This document shows positions 12,801 to 27,800 of a stretch of DNA of 64,000 nucleotides, piece by piece (the first letter of the stretch is position 1; the number at the start of each line of letters is the position of its first letter). The position numbers and the translations under genes were made by a program. The stretch is from Phoenix dactylifera (taxonomy: Eukaryota; Streptophyta; Magnoliopsida; Arecales; Arecaceae). The notes under the pieces were generated by a model, which saw nothing but the letters and a program-made list of their open reading frames with translations, made no database searches and was not told the origin of the DNA. Location of the stretch: positions 13,286,318-13,350,317 of the forward strand of contig NC_052396.1 in the NCBI RefSeq assembly GCF_009389715.1, given 5' to 3'.

Positions 12801-15800
12801 ATCGATGGCATTAATATCAACATTTTGTTTTAGTAATGCATCCAAAAGATAAAACTCTCCTGATGCAGCAAGAGTATGTATTGGTAGCCACTTGCTCTGA
12901 AACAAAAAGTAGGTAGTTTTCAATAATATTTCCCAAAAAAATGCTAGAAAACTGAGAAAACATTTGTCCAAACATAAAACAAAGTGCAGGCTAACACCTC
13001 AGCATCAAGGTAAGAGAAGTGGCAAGGAAACAAACTATAATCAAAATGCAACTAGCACTTCGCACATGCAATACACATGGCCGACTTAAAAGCAAGATAT
13101 AAAAAAGGTGTCCCAGCACATAAGGCTCCCACCATTGCAAGGCTAAGGAGAGTCGGCTAGATGCAACCGTACCCCCACATGTGGAAAGGCTGGAAATATC
13201 TTGACCAAGTCACAACAGAGCAGCCTTACGTATCAGGTTCTGAGTCATATACTGGATTCTATTACCCATAACCACAGGCAGCCTATTACCTATACGGATA
13301 TGGATATGATGCGTCAGAGGCATCTTCCGATAGCTACTACCCTATGCATCCCGAAGCATCTCACAGATTGAATTTTGTTGCTGGCTTATTCGGATGGACT
13401 CCTTCACAGTCGTTTTATCAACCAATTTATCAGCTAGAGAACACCTCTCAGAGCCAGAGCTTCAGCAAGAGATCCGAGAGTGCTTAAAATCTGGAGTGTG
13501 TTCTTTATGGGATGAACATACAAGACTACAACGCCACTTAGTTAAAAGGATGGGTTGATGTGCCTCCTGACTATACTAATAATCCGAATATCAACGAGAG
13601 GCATCGCCACTCGACGAGATTTTAGATATCGGTATGTATATTGTACTTTCATATATAATTAATTATATTATTTAGTATTTTTGCCTCACTACTTGATTTG
13701 AGGATATTTCATGTTACTTCTTGTAGCATGCAACATCCCACTAATTATTTATATTTTGTATCATTTTAAAACAACAAGATGCATCATTTAGGTTAAACCG
13801 AAATCATAGAAACATTAAAAAACATCAAATTAGACTTAAAATCATTAAAAAAGTTAAAAAAAATTGATTATCAATTAATTGAACTTGAAAAACTTTAAAA
13901 AAAATGGTAGCATACTGTGTGTCGGTACGATACCGGTTTGGTACCATATTGACTTGTTCGTCGACCAGTACGGATCCCGGTACCAGTTCGGTGGACCTTG
14001 CCTACAACAAAATAACATGACCAACTTCATATCATTTTTTGCCTTCACATATATGGCTTAATAGAATGAGATATTTATTGAGATGCATCAATTTGCTTAA
14101 GATGGTATCATCATTGGTGATGAAACACTCCAAGCATCAATTAGTTAGTCCAACTACTCCAAGTCTCAATACTTGTCAATCTGTACTGCTAGGAGTACAA
14201 CTTCTTTTCATTTTTATCTTTGTATGATGATGGGTTAATGAAATGCAATTTAAGACAGTACCCAACCCCTGTGAAATATTAGTCCAGACATGATTTAACC
14301 TCTAGATTGTCACTAGCTTGTTCTTTGGCTGCATACACCAAGGACACCAAGCAGCAATTGTCAATCAGTCAATTGACAACTGCTTATGGTTAAGATCCAA
14401 AAAAAACAAAAAACACTAAGCAATTTTGATTAACTCACCAGCAAATCGAGAATAAGATGTAGCTTCTTTCTTTTTGTCAAGAGATGCCACCACATAGCCC
14501 TGAGTACACCCAACTAGTCCAAGCGGAAGAGAGTATAACAACCTAATATGAAATCAGGTTTCAAATCTATGGCTCAAGTCTAAACAAAGATCCAAGGATA
14601 AACCTATGGTGTGTGGGCCTAACCCGAGGATTCGATGAGCATCATAATTCCAGCAACATTTTGGGGCAAACTGTCTATTGCAGAACTCAAGATTCCAAGA
14701 GAATAAAATGTCTATATGAAGACATTGAGCATGACTCCAAAGCTCTAACAAAATTTGTCCATAAGCAACAACTTTAACAAGAATACATAGACCCTGATAA
14801 CAGAAAAGGGAAATCTGAGACTGTGACAACCAGACTTGCCCAAACCGGATCAACCTGTGCAAGGCAAACAGGGGGAGGGGGAGGGCTCCGACCCCAAGTC
14901 GGACTCCTCCTCCCTGTTCTCTTATTAAGAAAGAGCAAGGGGGAGGGAGGACTCCGACCGCACGTCGGACTCCCTGCCTCCTAATCATTTTTAACCCCTA
15001 TGCAGGAGCACCCCACTACTCCATGCTCTCTCTCTTTCTCTAGCTTTCTTTCTTTCCTTCCTTCCCTCCTTCAAACTCTAAGATGCCAAGACCATCTCTA
15101 TTCTCTTCTTTCTCTCTCAATAGAATCCCCATATCAATGCCAACTTCTTGTAAGCTTCTACAACAAATTTCCACCTTTCTTTTCTCTCCATATTATTTTA
15201 ATGTTTGAATAATTCTCTATATACATGAGTTATCTTGTTTTGGGAAGAAGCAACCTCTATAAAATAATTTCTGCAATAATAAATTCAACACAAAAAAAAT
15301 ATTTAATTTCTGTAAATTAATTTTCTCAAAATTATTTTCTAGTTTTAAAACTTCTGAATGTTAAATAGTTTGAAAACTAAACATCTGCATATTCTATTTC
15401 AATAACTTAATTTCTATGAAATGAATTCACCAATATCTATTTCTAGCAAAGCAAAATCTGTTTTGAATTTTTGCAATTAAATTTTCTGAAGATCATATTC
15501 TACATTCTCTGTTTTGAATATTAGCTTTATGTATATTACAAATTTCGCAATTTAACTGTTATGATATTAATTATACTTTAAATTAATTTCTCGGTGGTAA
15601 ATAACAGCAATCTAAATTGATGGTAATTAAATTTCCATATTTTATATTTTAGAAACTTAATTTATGGAAAATAAAAATTCTGTGTTAAATTTGTGTAAAA
15701 TAATTTTCGGCATATCTTAGCACTAATTTCAGATTTCTTATTATTAAATTTGTATATTTTAATATATGATTAATTTCTGCAAACTAGAAGCGGGGTAATT

Positions 15801-18800
15801 TAAGATGTACAACAAAATACAATTAAAATTTTAGATTGCTAAATGTCCTGTAAAAATATTATATTCAGTATTTAAACTGCATAATATGTTTCAGGGACTT
15901 ATTTCTTTAAAATATAAATCTGAAAATTTTGAACATAATAAAGTAATTAAAATTTATATGCCTTATGATATACTCTTTTGAATAACTATAACACCGAGTT
16001 GATTTTAGGTTGGTCAATTCCAATGCAGGATTAGGATCATGTTGATGTCGGGTAGTTATTAGGTTTTGTTTAGAGCCTAGGGTATTGAAGACTTAGAATT
16101 TTAATTTAAAATTTATCATGACCATATTTTGATAAAATTATATTTCTGAGAATACTAGGTTCTGAAGATATTTTTCAATATTAGTTGAAATTATTAACAT
16201 AGTGTGCTCGCAAGGTAAGTAATGATTCACCTTTCCTGGATTTCCCTTTATTTGCCTCTAAATAAATATTTGATATCAAATAAATTATAAATTGATTAAC
16301 ATGCAAGTCATGAATTCCATGGAATTGTATTTTAAATGGAAAACAAATTTGTAAATTTAAAGTATTACTTTTGTTACCAAATATTGTGCATACATTTAGA
16401 AATCTTTTATTGAACATGCATACTTGTTCGGAATTTGACAAATATATGATTTATGAATAGCTTGGATATGTTTTGAATTTTTTGACTCAGCCTAATTATG
16501 TTTTGGATCCGACAAATGGAGGTTATAAATTGGTATTTTGACTATTCTGAAACTCATTATTCAGGCCCTATCACATGATATAAATAAGGTATTCTGGCCC
16601 ACTTTATAATGCACAAGTGAGGTATTCTTATCCACTCCACAAGGTATAAGTTCAGTATTCTAGCCCACTCTCCAAGATATAAATATGATATTTTGGCCCA
16701 CTTTATGGGATATAAGTGTGGTATTCTACTCTACTTCATAGAGTATAAGTGCAGTATTCTAGCCTACTCCATAAGATATAGGTATAGTTCTCTAACCCAA
16801 CCACAATGTATAAATATAGTTATAGTCACATAGGTTGTTGAATTGAATTAAAGTATTTTAAATTATTCTTATGAATATGAATATGAATAGTTGAGCAAGC
16901 ATGAATATTATTAATTATAAAAATTATTTTATTAAAATAAAATAATTTTTCTTATATACTTAGTATTAACAAAAAAATTTATTTAATTTGTTACTTGAGC
17001 TATCTAGCTACGGTATTCATTACTTACTAAGCTATAGAGCAAGGTCTGTCGTACCGGGTACCGGTCGGCGTACCGGTGGCCGGCCGGACCGGTCCGGTTC
17101 GGTACGTACCGGCCGGTACCGCGAGCCATAAATTTGATGTTTTTTTTAAATGTTCTCTCTGTTGGATCTTAAATTAAGTGAAGATTGATATTTTTTTATT
17201 GCTTTTTTCATGATTTTTGATGTTTTTATGTTTAAATTTAGGGTTGAAATTTGAAACATAGATGATGCATGTTATGTTTTCCTCCCGTTCCAAATGATAA
17301 AATGATACACATAGAATATCTTCAAATTAAGATACAATCATTTACATATATGTAAAGCACTCTTGGATATCTAAAATTGAGACGAGTGCCGATGGCTCTC
17401 GTAGATATCCGAATCATAAGTATAATCAGGAGGAGGCAAATCAACCCAATCAGAAGAAACGTGCGCCAGATTATAAGAACTGTCGGATCTCTCGCTCACG
17501 CTCTGGCTCTGAGAGGTGTCCTCTGATTGTGTAAGGGCCCATCCAAATATGGCGGAAGCAAAATCCGATGCACCATATCCATATTCGTCAGACTGAGGCT
17601 GTGGATAATAGAATCCGTATCCGTATGCTATCGGATCTGCAGTCGTATCCTGTCTTTCTGAACGACCTCGAGGAGCCCGTCTTCTATATCCAATGATATC
17701 CTCACAAAATCTATCAGGTGGTCGACCGTGGTCCGTATCCTGTGTAGCACCCGTAAATTGGGACTCACCGGTGAAATAAAGACTACCCTCCGGCTGTGTC
17801 TCATGAGTACCATACTATCCTCCGCTCCCTCCATGGCTAGAAGATCCATCACCACCAGAACCTTCATCGCTGCTAGTCCAAATCTCCTCCTCGACACTCT
17901 CCATTGGGATCCTTTGTTTTCCTTTCTTGGCCCTCCCTGTCTGGCTATGTCGCCCTTGTCTGGCTGTCTGCTGAGCATCTCTCGATCAGCTCTCTCGGAG
18001 GGTGTCTCGTACCAATCATGTGGTGACTAGCTCCCCTGTGCCTGCGGCTGATCAGCTCTGGAAGTGCGTGGAATATTACGCTCAGCCCATTGCTCTGGAT
18101 CGACCCTCGCTTCGGTGGCTATGAAGCTAGCTGGTCGTGGAGGCGATCCTGGCTCGTCAAGCTCGGGCTCCTCCTGCTGGCCTACAAGCCAGCCGAGTAG
18201 TGAATCATCGTCATCATCGGTGAAGGTCTCGTAAATCGGATCTGTATACTTGAGCTCCGCTTCCTCCTGAATGCACTTTAGCCTCAACCGCAAATTGTAA
18301 TACACATAAACAAGGTCGTTGAGGCGTTTTTGCGTCAAACGGTTTCTTTGTTTGCTGTGGATAAGGGCGAAGGTGGACCAATTGCGCTCACAACCACTAG
18401 AGGAGACTGTTTGGGAGAGGATCCGGATAGCTATCCGCTTTAGATTTCTCGCAGACCCGCCAAAATGCACCCACCATTCAGCTGCAAAAATATTTATGAA
18501 AATTACATATATGATAGTTCCATAATAGTAACTAAGTAACACCAGATGAATGTTTTCCTGATGTGTCACGTACCTGGATTCATATTGTGTTTGCTGACGA
18601 CAGACGCTCGTTGGCCAAAACTATAGCTGACCTCTCTAAATAATTTGCTCTATGAAAAATAAGCATGTTCTACCATGTTAATAATTGAAGATGCCAATAT
18701 ACTTACACATGCTGGTAATTACTAAATCATAATTACCTCTTCAAGACATAGGGCCGCTTTTTCTGGATCATGCTCCATCTTGTAAATCACATTACGCAAA

Positions 18801-21800
18801 GCATCCAGAAGTGTTTCATCCATACCAAATCCATCTATGCTATACTGAAACCGGGGGTTTGGGTAGTATGCTGCACATATACGAGACTATCTTAGCATAA
18901 TTATATAATTACATCCGTCACTACAATTGTCACTATACTTATATCTTAGCTTACCTGCTAGATGCAATTCCTTACCCATTTGCGCTCCCCACCGTTGCTC
19001 AATGATGTTGATGTACGACCGGCCATGTGCTGGATCTGCCTCCATAATCTGATCCTTTGCCTTGACCATCATGTGATACAAAAACCCCATCTGGGGGGTA
19101 GATCTCGCTATCTACGGCCCGCAGCACTTCATATAATGGTTTGATAGCCTTGACTATTGTAGTAGCCCGCTGCCAGAATGGCTGTCTCGTCACCAAGTCT
19201 TCTATCTTCCTTCAGTGCCGTCATAAGAATATCTACTATCATACCACTCGGGACTGGCAAATATTTGACATAGGGCTCCTCTCTTCTCGGGTATGCTATC
19301 AAGTGCGATGAAGTTGGTAGCAAACCGTATGACTCCTGGTCTCAAAATCTCTCCCCCTGCAGACTTTCTCATCAGTGAAAGGACCCAGTTATGGTTATAA
19401 ATATACCTGGTAATGTATTGGGCTGTCTCCACCGTTTGTTGCACCCTACGGATCTTTCCGATGTCCATCAACATGAGATCGATACAATGTGCAGCACATG
19501 GGGTCCGGAAAATATGGGGTCGCCGCTCCATCAAGACCTGCCCAGCAGCCTTATATTGCGGCCCATCATCAGTGACGACCTGCACGACATTCTCCTCTCC
19601 TACCAGATCAATCACATCCTCCATAAGTTTCAGCATGTACGCGATGTTGTGCACATAAGCCGAAGCATCAACCGACTTGTGAAAGAAGGTCTTAGCATCA
19701 CAGTATGTCAGGAAGTTGATGCTCCGCCTGGTCGGACCGGTCCAACCATCGCACATGATGGTTAGTCCATATATGGGCCACTTGCTCTTGTAGGAGTCAA
19801 TCCAATTCTCCAGCTCCTTCTTATTGTTGTCAAGAAGCTCACCGTATATGTCCTTCGGGCCTGGAGGAACTACACCGGGACCGGCAGCTTGTATGGCGGC
19901 AATGGCAGACCTGTAGTATGTATTGTCTGCCACATTCGCTGGGATGTGGCTGAAGTGAAACCAGGATCCAATAGCTCACCACATAGTTTTCTTCTTATCC
20001 TTCATCCACATTGTGTCTACCCTCTGCTGCCTTGAATCTCTGTTGGAAAAAGCATGCAGATCTACATCATGAATTGTCGCTCCTTGTGGAATTTCTCTAG
20101 ATGACTTCTTTCGGCTACCAAAACTACCCAGCATAGATGCAATCCGGCCACGTTCTTTACCGACGCCCTCCCTAACTGAAGTTGTCCTCAAGAACTCTGG
20201 ATCTTGTCTAGTGCTCCCAGAACCGTCGTCCGACTCGTATGCAGAGGACCTAAATCGAGCCCTATGCCTGGCCACCTCCTCCTGCTGCCACTGATCATTC
20301 AGGCTTGCATGCATGGCCGCCTGAATATCTGCCTCCTCCTCATCTAGACCTCAACCTCCTCTGGCTCCCTAAAGTGATAGGAAGGTGGCTCTGCCGCTCG
20401 GCGATCGACCTACGCCTTCTTCTTGAAAGCCATCTCCTTCGCTTCTTTGACCTCAGCGAGATTCTGCCTCATCAACACACAAATCTCGCTAGGACAATTC
20501 GGGCATGTAGCAACCTCACCGAAATTTTCGGCTAAGTGTTGCTTCAACCTGGTTACCCCTCCTTCCTTAAAAACCTTGTCGCAAAAGTTGCATTGAAACT
20601 GGTGTCGTTGCCCCTCTCTTCCAAGTCTTCGCCCATAAGACCAGCCAGTATCACGCTTTGTAGGGTTCGTTTTTCTTGATGGCTCCATTTCTATCATAAA
20701 TGTACAACTTATCAAAAAATTAAGCTAATAAAGTAAATTTTCACATTATCTTATTTTTTAAGTAATTTATAAACTATTTTTTTAAGTTACTTATTAACAA
20801 AATTAATGAAATAACATAGGACAAAAAAACCGCACCTTAAATAGTCTCCGCTGGATTTTTTGGACAGGACCTCCTCCTCAATTTGTGGGCTATCTCTCAA
20901 ATCTTCCCGTCTCTGATTACTCTTCAGAGGCTCACTGAATTTGAGTTAGTCTGGACAAGCCAATCTCTCTGAAACACTTCTGGATTTGAGTTACTCTGGA
21001 CAGAGCCTCTCGTTCGGTTTTTATAACCGAACGAGTGAGGAGGAAGGCGAGATGCAGACAGGGCGACAGGCCTCTCGGCCGAGAGGCCACTTCGGTTTTT
21101 GTGTTGTGAAAAGAAAGATCTTGGCCACTTCTTTTTTTGATTTGACCACAGCTTTTTTTTTTTTTGAAAGAAGTGGCCCGTGGCCACTTCTTTGGGAAAC
21201 CACGCGCCACGCGGTGGTTTCAAAAACCACAGCGCCTCGCGCTGTGGTTCATAAAAAAAAAATCGTACCGATGCGAACCGGCCGGTTCGCACCGGTACGA
21301 GGTCGGTACCAAGCACCGGCCGGTACCGACCAGTACAGGCTCCGTACCGGCCAGTTCGGCTAAAAGAACTGGGAGATACCGGATTTCTTGTGGTTCCAGT
21401 ACCGGTACGGCATTCCATGCTATAGAGCTTATTATTAATCTCTTCCTTCTTTATAGATCCATAAAACTAGTTGCTGACAGTGTTGTTTTAGAAGCTCTAG
21501 ATACAGGAGCAAAATTCTTAGCATAGTTTAGAACTAGTATCTATTTTTTTAGTATAATTGCTAAAAGCATTTTATAGGTTTTCTTTCTTTGATTTAACAT
21601 TTGGTGAACACTTGAAGTTAAATTCTTATGAATAAAATTCTTGAATTTCTTGTTAGTTTTTGGACTTGTTAATTATTAAATTTGGACATTTGCTTTAATT
21701 TTATTCCACTGCCTTATTTATTCTATTATGCTAGCATGTTGGATGCTTTGCATGCTTGTAGGATAATGCCCTGTGAGTATGCAGTCTCTAACTCCTAATT

Positions 21801-24800
21801 TCGGGTTGAAGGCATGATAGAGACCTCAAACAAAAGTGGCCTACAAGGACCAGCTTTGACAAGAGTACATATTATAAATGAAAGAGAAATATGGAGTTTA
21901 GAGGATCATTATCTAATACATCTGAGCAAAAAGCATGGCAAGAAGAGGTCTCTCTACTTTAGGCTTCAAATAGGCAGCCTTGCAGAAAAGTCATAACTTT
22001 GAGACTAGCCAAGTTATTGTTCCCGATGATATAAATCTACTTTATATCAGCCAATTTAGTTCAAGCACCAGATATATAGGGTTGGATCAAAATTTTCAAC
22101 TTTGAAATACTGAGGTATTTCTCAAATATTGAAGGCTCATAAATTCTTTTATATCCAGAAATTGCCAAAACCCAAAAGTTTGGTAAGCAAAATCATATAT
22201 TGCAGTCTCCAAAGCATCTCACCTATAATGATACTAAACAATACTTGACGGTTCAATAAAAATATTCATATTCAAGATGGTGGGTTATTCAAAAAGCCAA
22301 ATGTGACTCGTGCAAAATGTACCAACAAAGAACCAAATGCACAATCAAAGAACTCATTGTGCCCTTAGGCCCATGTCTTGCACATGCTTGGGAAAGCTAT
22401 GTAGAGTGAACTAAACTCACCTTAACTCAACTAAGCCTCAATCCCAACCTAGTTAGGGAGCTACATAAATCCTTTCCCTCCATTCCACTCAGTTTAGGAC
22501 CATACTTTCTAAAAGATTTTGACATATCAAGTCCTTCCTTACTGCTTCACCCCATGTAATTTTTGATCTATCTCTACCCCTCTTCGTTCCTTCTACATGT
22601 ATCAACTCGCACATTCATACTGGTGCATCCTGTAGCCTACATTGTATATGTTCAAACCATCTAAGTCATCCTTCTTTTATTTTTTCTTTAATTGATGCCA
22701 CATCCACCTTTGTACAAATAACTTCGTTTCTTATTCTATTTTTTCTTGTATTACCACAATCCATCTTGACATGCTCATTTTGCCATACTCATCTTATGCA
22801 CATGTTGTTTTCTACCTACCCAACATTTTATACCATAAAGCATAGCTGATTGTATGCCTCTCCTATAAATTTTTCCTTCAACTTTAACAAATATCCTATG
22901 ATCACATGTTATCTCAGTTGCACTTCTCCACTTCATCCAACCCACTTTAATCCTATGAATAACATCCTCTTCAATCTCTCCTTATAAATAATCGATCCTA
23001 AATATCGAAAATTATGTGGAGCAAATGTTCCTTACGTTATAAACCAATAAAATTATACTTCATTATAGCAAATTACTGTTGTATAGCATGCACTTTTTGA
23101 GAAAAAACATGCAAATAAGTAAATTAAAAGTTTTATTTTGAAAACAACAAAATTGACTCAAATGTCCTCAAAAAAACAATATTATGCAAATCATCAAAGA
23201 TTGAACAAGACAAATAATATTACATTGGTTAAAATTTCACTAAACTAAATCTTCAACCTTCTTACAAGGTGAGAATTGCGTCAATAATGTGAATTATCAA
23301 GATGCACACATCCTTTATAACAACTGCATATGATTTACATCTATAAGCTTTTGTGTGAATTTCACACATGGCTGGTTCTTAAAACTTAGACATATCAAAG
23401 ACCAAAGCTTAGTAATTAAGTTTGAAACCATGACTAATCTGGGAGGAAAATATTCAGTCTACAAAAAAAAAAAGAAACTTTCAGAAATAATATCTCGAAT
23501 GTTTAAAAGAATTCAAAAAATACAACAAAATAAAATGGGATAATATGTAAAATATCACATAAAATGAGTATGAAGAAAAAAGAGCAAATTCGTAGTAGAG
23601 AATTCATATTCTGTTGGAAATATTATGGGTTCTCTTCTTTGAGGCAAAAAGAAATCAACAAAAGAATTCTAGGTAAAGATAGTATGAACACAAGCTTCAT
23701 TCAGTAAATCAAAAAATTTCTGACTATTAGATCTGATTACACAAACCATAACATCTTGTAATTGCCACCAAGAAAAGTCTCGATCTTACAATAACTGACT
23801 GTTACATTCAGTAACACCAGATATCATGAAACAAAATAGCAAAATAATTTGACATTAAAGTGATATCTGTTGGAGCATTTAATAAATATTCAACCTTGCA
23901 AAGTTTAAAACCCTTAATCCCATATTAAATTCTGAATGATGCAAAAGCTCAGACAAACCAATGAAAAAAGGTGGATTATGTTAGGAAGACAATAATGTTC
24001 TATGACACATAGACCATCGGTCTCAAGTTAACGAATATCAACAGAGATAATTCCACAACTAGCATAATGGAAGGAACAGCAACCCTTAGCTATTTCAATA
24101 ATATAAAATCTCTATAAAGGCATACATGTAACCAACCGACCAATAACCAACAAAATGAATTTCACTCTGATGGTAAGTAAAGCAATGAAGATAAAAAGGC
24201 CTATATGTGCTTCTATCTTGCCCAATACAAATGACTGTACTATGTTCAAATCAGTAAGATCAGAGAAAGAATGAAAAAAGATGCTCAATTTTTAGTAAAA
24301 TTCACAACAGTCAGCACAGTCAGAGTACTTACTGAAGTAGCTTCTGCCAAATTAGGTATGCGTTTGTTCAAGAGAACTTTTTCATCCTTTGTGAACAGCT
24401 TACGACGACCTATCCATATTCAAGGGGAAAAATCAGTTTGTCAATGCTACTTTTCTCCAAGAAAAAAATAATGGAAACAAGATGTACTAAGACCTGCTAT
24501 ATAGCATTTTTAAACCAAAACCCCTTTAAGAGGATAGTAAATTGCTCGTGAAACCAATCCCTTTAAGAGCAAGGTAAATTACTCATGAAACCAATACTAA
24601 ACTCTGCTGAGAAAAAGTTAGCTACATGGAATTTGAAATATAGCTACAATTAAGAACAAATCTTAAATAAATTCAGAGTATAATGTCATGAAATTAAAGA
24701 AGTGGCTGATGCAGTCATCTAAGTTCAAATATGTAAAACACTTTAATTATTTTGTTGATTGCCCCAGAGGAACTAATAAAAAAGTAGGGATCTCATAAAT

Positions 24801-27800
24801 TTTAAGCTGGGTTAGAGAAAACAATTCTTTGTCCAATACTGCAATTTAACATTACAAAATCATATTCCCAGGTTAATACATTGGATTATTTCCTACCGGC
24901 ACGCATAAGCCTACATACAGAACTTTGCTTTGCAGGCTTTGCAACATCAGGAAGCCATAAAGATGGCTCTTTCTCTTTAATGCGAAAAAGATCATAGGCG
25001 CAAACCACTTTATGATTTTGATATTCGGAGTACCTCTCTGATCTTCTAATCACTAAAGAAATACTTATTTTAGGTTCTTGAAGCAGGAAATTGAAATTGT
25101 AAGATTGATTATCTAATGTTGATTCATACTCATTTCTCTTCACTCAAAGTCTCAAACAGTGGTAATGTGATAAGGAAAAGGGAGCTTTTTTTCCATCACC
25201 AAGAATCAGTCATCTTTCTCATCATTGCGTGTAGAAGATTTAAACATGAATATATTAACTACAAGAAAATTTTCCATGAGCTCAGATCTCCCCCATTAAT
25301 TTACAATAAAGGAAAATAAAAATTGTTTTTACTAAAAATGAACCCAAAATAAAAATTACTTTTTCCCACACCATATTATTTATCACAACATGTAGTTAAG
25401 ATAACTCCAGATTTGTCCTTTACAAGATATATCCTAGCCTCTCTCCCTGTTTGGTTCCACATCCTAAGATCTACCAGCTTCAGTTCCTTTAAACAATCAT
25501 ATTCAGTTTATTTATGTACATCGATCCTTAAATTTAAACATCACTATTCCAAGAAATGACTTTCATAGTTGCTCTTTGGCCTTCCTCATATCTCATGATT
25601 GTCAATTGAATTTCTCAGACTGTTGAAATCTAAATTCTTAAGTTTCTTGGTTAAATTTCAGGGAATGCCTAAGTGCATGCGATTTATATATATTTTATAG
25701 TTCCTTGCATCCTAATTTCTGAAGAAATTCTCAAACCTACCGAAAAAGCCCTTAACTTAAAAAAAAGGGTCATTTTTTTAGATATCCATAAATTCTTATT
25801 GGAAAATATACAAGACTTGATCCTCCATCACAATCTACGAGACTACTACTTGAAAATTTCTTGTTATATAACTTATCTATTGCCAAATATATAAAAACAA
25901 ATCAAACCACCTCCATTTCAATATTCACTTATGCAATAAGTCAAAGCTTTTTTTCTTCTGCAAATACCCCCTTTGCTCCCATCATCATGACATTATGCAA
26001 CAACAAATGACTCCCCCACTGGCCCCAACCGAGAAAGCGATATTAGTTTTTATTATGAATATAGCCCTAGCACCATCATTGCTTGCCACCACTTCCTAAG
26101 ACAACCTTCCCCACCATCACCCCAGACCTCCACATTATAATATGATCTCCAATCCCAAAATGAAAGACCATCTCGAACAACAGCATGCAAGGGGAGTAGA
26201 TCAAGAAAAGAACAAGGAAAAATTCAGGTCAGGAAAAAGAAAGTAGAAAAGGGAAAAGAAAATTTTGAGTGATCTTTAACTTAGAAAGCTTTAATATTAA
26301 TAAAAGCACCCCATCAAAGTCCACAATCCCAGATTTACTTGGCATCTTCCTCTTGTATCAAATTGTAGACAACTACTAACAGTTGCTCAGTTAAATTCTC
26401 TTTATCTTGCAAGATCAATGATATGGATTAATGGCTAAAGTTGTGGGCGAATATTATATGAAGAAATAAATTAAATACCATATAAAGATAGTTAGAGAAA
26501 CCATAATATTATAGACAAAAAGACTGATATGATGAATTACCTCAAACCATCATCTTAACTAGTTAATGAGCTCTTGCATATTTATGGGAGAACTCCCATT
26601 CGCATAATATCTCAGAAGGAGAGTGAGAAGATCTATTACAAAATATAAAGTAAGGGTTCATACAGCAAATTGCCATGAAATTTGGCAACTGGCTAAAGCT
26701 GGTGCTATTAGATTTGTGAATCAAAAAGCAGGAAAATTGGATGTGAAACTATATATGCTTTCTGAGATGGTAAAACTTCTAACATAACTATAGAAACTAG
26801 AGATGAAACTTTCTTTAAAAGCAAACTTCCTTCATAAATAAAATTTATAATTAGGTAGCAGAAAACCATCTCTACTTCTCTGGTATACACTTCCAATGAA
26901 ATCAGGATTGAAAAAAACATGGTGAAAACTTTGATATTCCAAGCAAAGTTGTGAAAAGTTGCAAAATAAACCATGTCAAGGAGTGCTCAAGGCTGGCCAA
27001 ATTTGACTAGTGAAAACTTTGGTTCAACCAAAGCTTCACCTAATCAAACGAAGACCTGAACCCAATATTATTCTACATCTAAGTCCAAAAAACACTAGGA
27101 CACTTCAACCTCCAAGAATGACAGTGAGAGAAAACACTCACCTAATGTTATTGTTACAATCTTCCACTATACAATGCTCTTACATCCTTCATTGCAGTAT
27201 ATACAGTGTTTCCATGGCCAGGTAAAATGACTACCTCCTAGTGTTCACATTGTCACTTCCAGCCACCTCCAACTGCCACAACTAACTCCGCCATTGCCAC
27301 ACAGCCCACTCCTCTCACTATCCAATGCTGTCAATTTTCAACCATCCTCAATTGCCTCAAATGATTCTTATTGTTAAAGTACCCTTGTCTATCATACCGT
27401 CCTAAACCGCTCGATTCAAGATGTATCGAACTATTTTGGTGCAACACCGAGACAATACAGCCATACAGGTCAGAACAGGCTCCGAACTGGCCTAAATCGA
27501 ACCGAACCAAGCAGAAGCACCCAAGTATACTCGATTCAAGACGATTCGGGTGGTTTGCTATCTGTCTTGACCATGGTCTGCTGAACCAACCTGTACCGGT
27601 CGGTTCAGCCCGTACCGGACCAGTACTGACAAGCACCGGTCCGATACAGGGGTATAAAACGATTCCGACCCAATTTGGGTCGGAACCGTTCGGTATGAGC
27701 TTCGTACCAGTGCGAACCGGCTCAGTTCGAACCGGTGCAAACCGAGCGGTTCCCACCGGTATGAGCTCGGTTCGCACCGGTTCGATGTTTAAAATTAGTG

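Larger units (their letters stand above)
14822..21819 (+). repeat. Solo LTR (Gypsy Tekay/Del-like), interrupted by hAT B
   Basis: The LTR starts TGTGACAACC at 14822 and ends GCATGATA at 21819. It is flanked by the perfect 5-bp direct repeat GAGAC at 14817-14821 and 21820-21824. Removing hAT B and one copy of its 8-bp duplication leaves an LTR of 2610 bp. Both LTR ends differ from the usual TGTGAC...GTGACA only by transitions. No internal retrotransposon sequence is present, so it is a solo LTR formed by recombination between two LTRs. The family is inferred from the start sequence and length only. It is AT-rich inside, with Ct-rich phrases around 15010-15120. Confidence 0.75.

Noticed and set aside
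13225..14008. 8-bp target duplication for hAT copy A
   Set aside because: The eight bases after its right end (CCTACAAC) do not occur at the left break, so the left end is lost.
20924..21526. Several open frames on both strands of over 100 codons
   Set aside because: They read the GTACCGG and palindromic subterminal repeats of hAT copy B; no conserved protein is seen.
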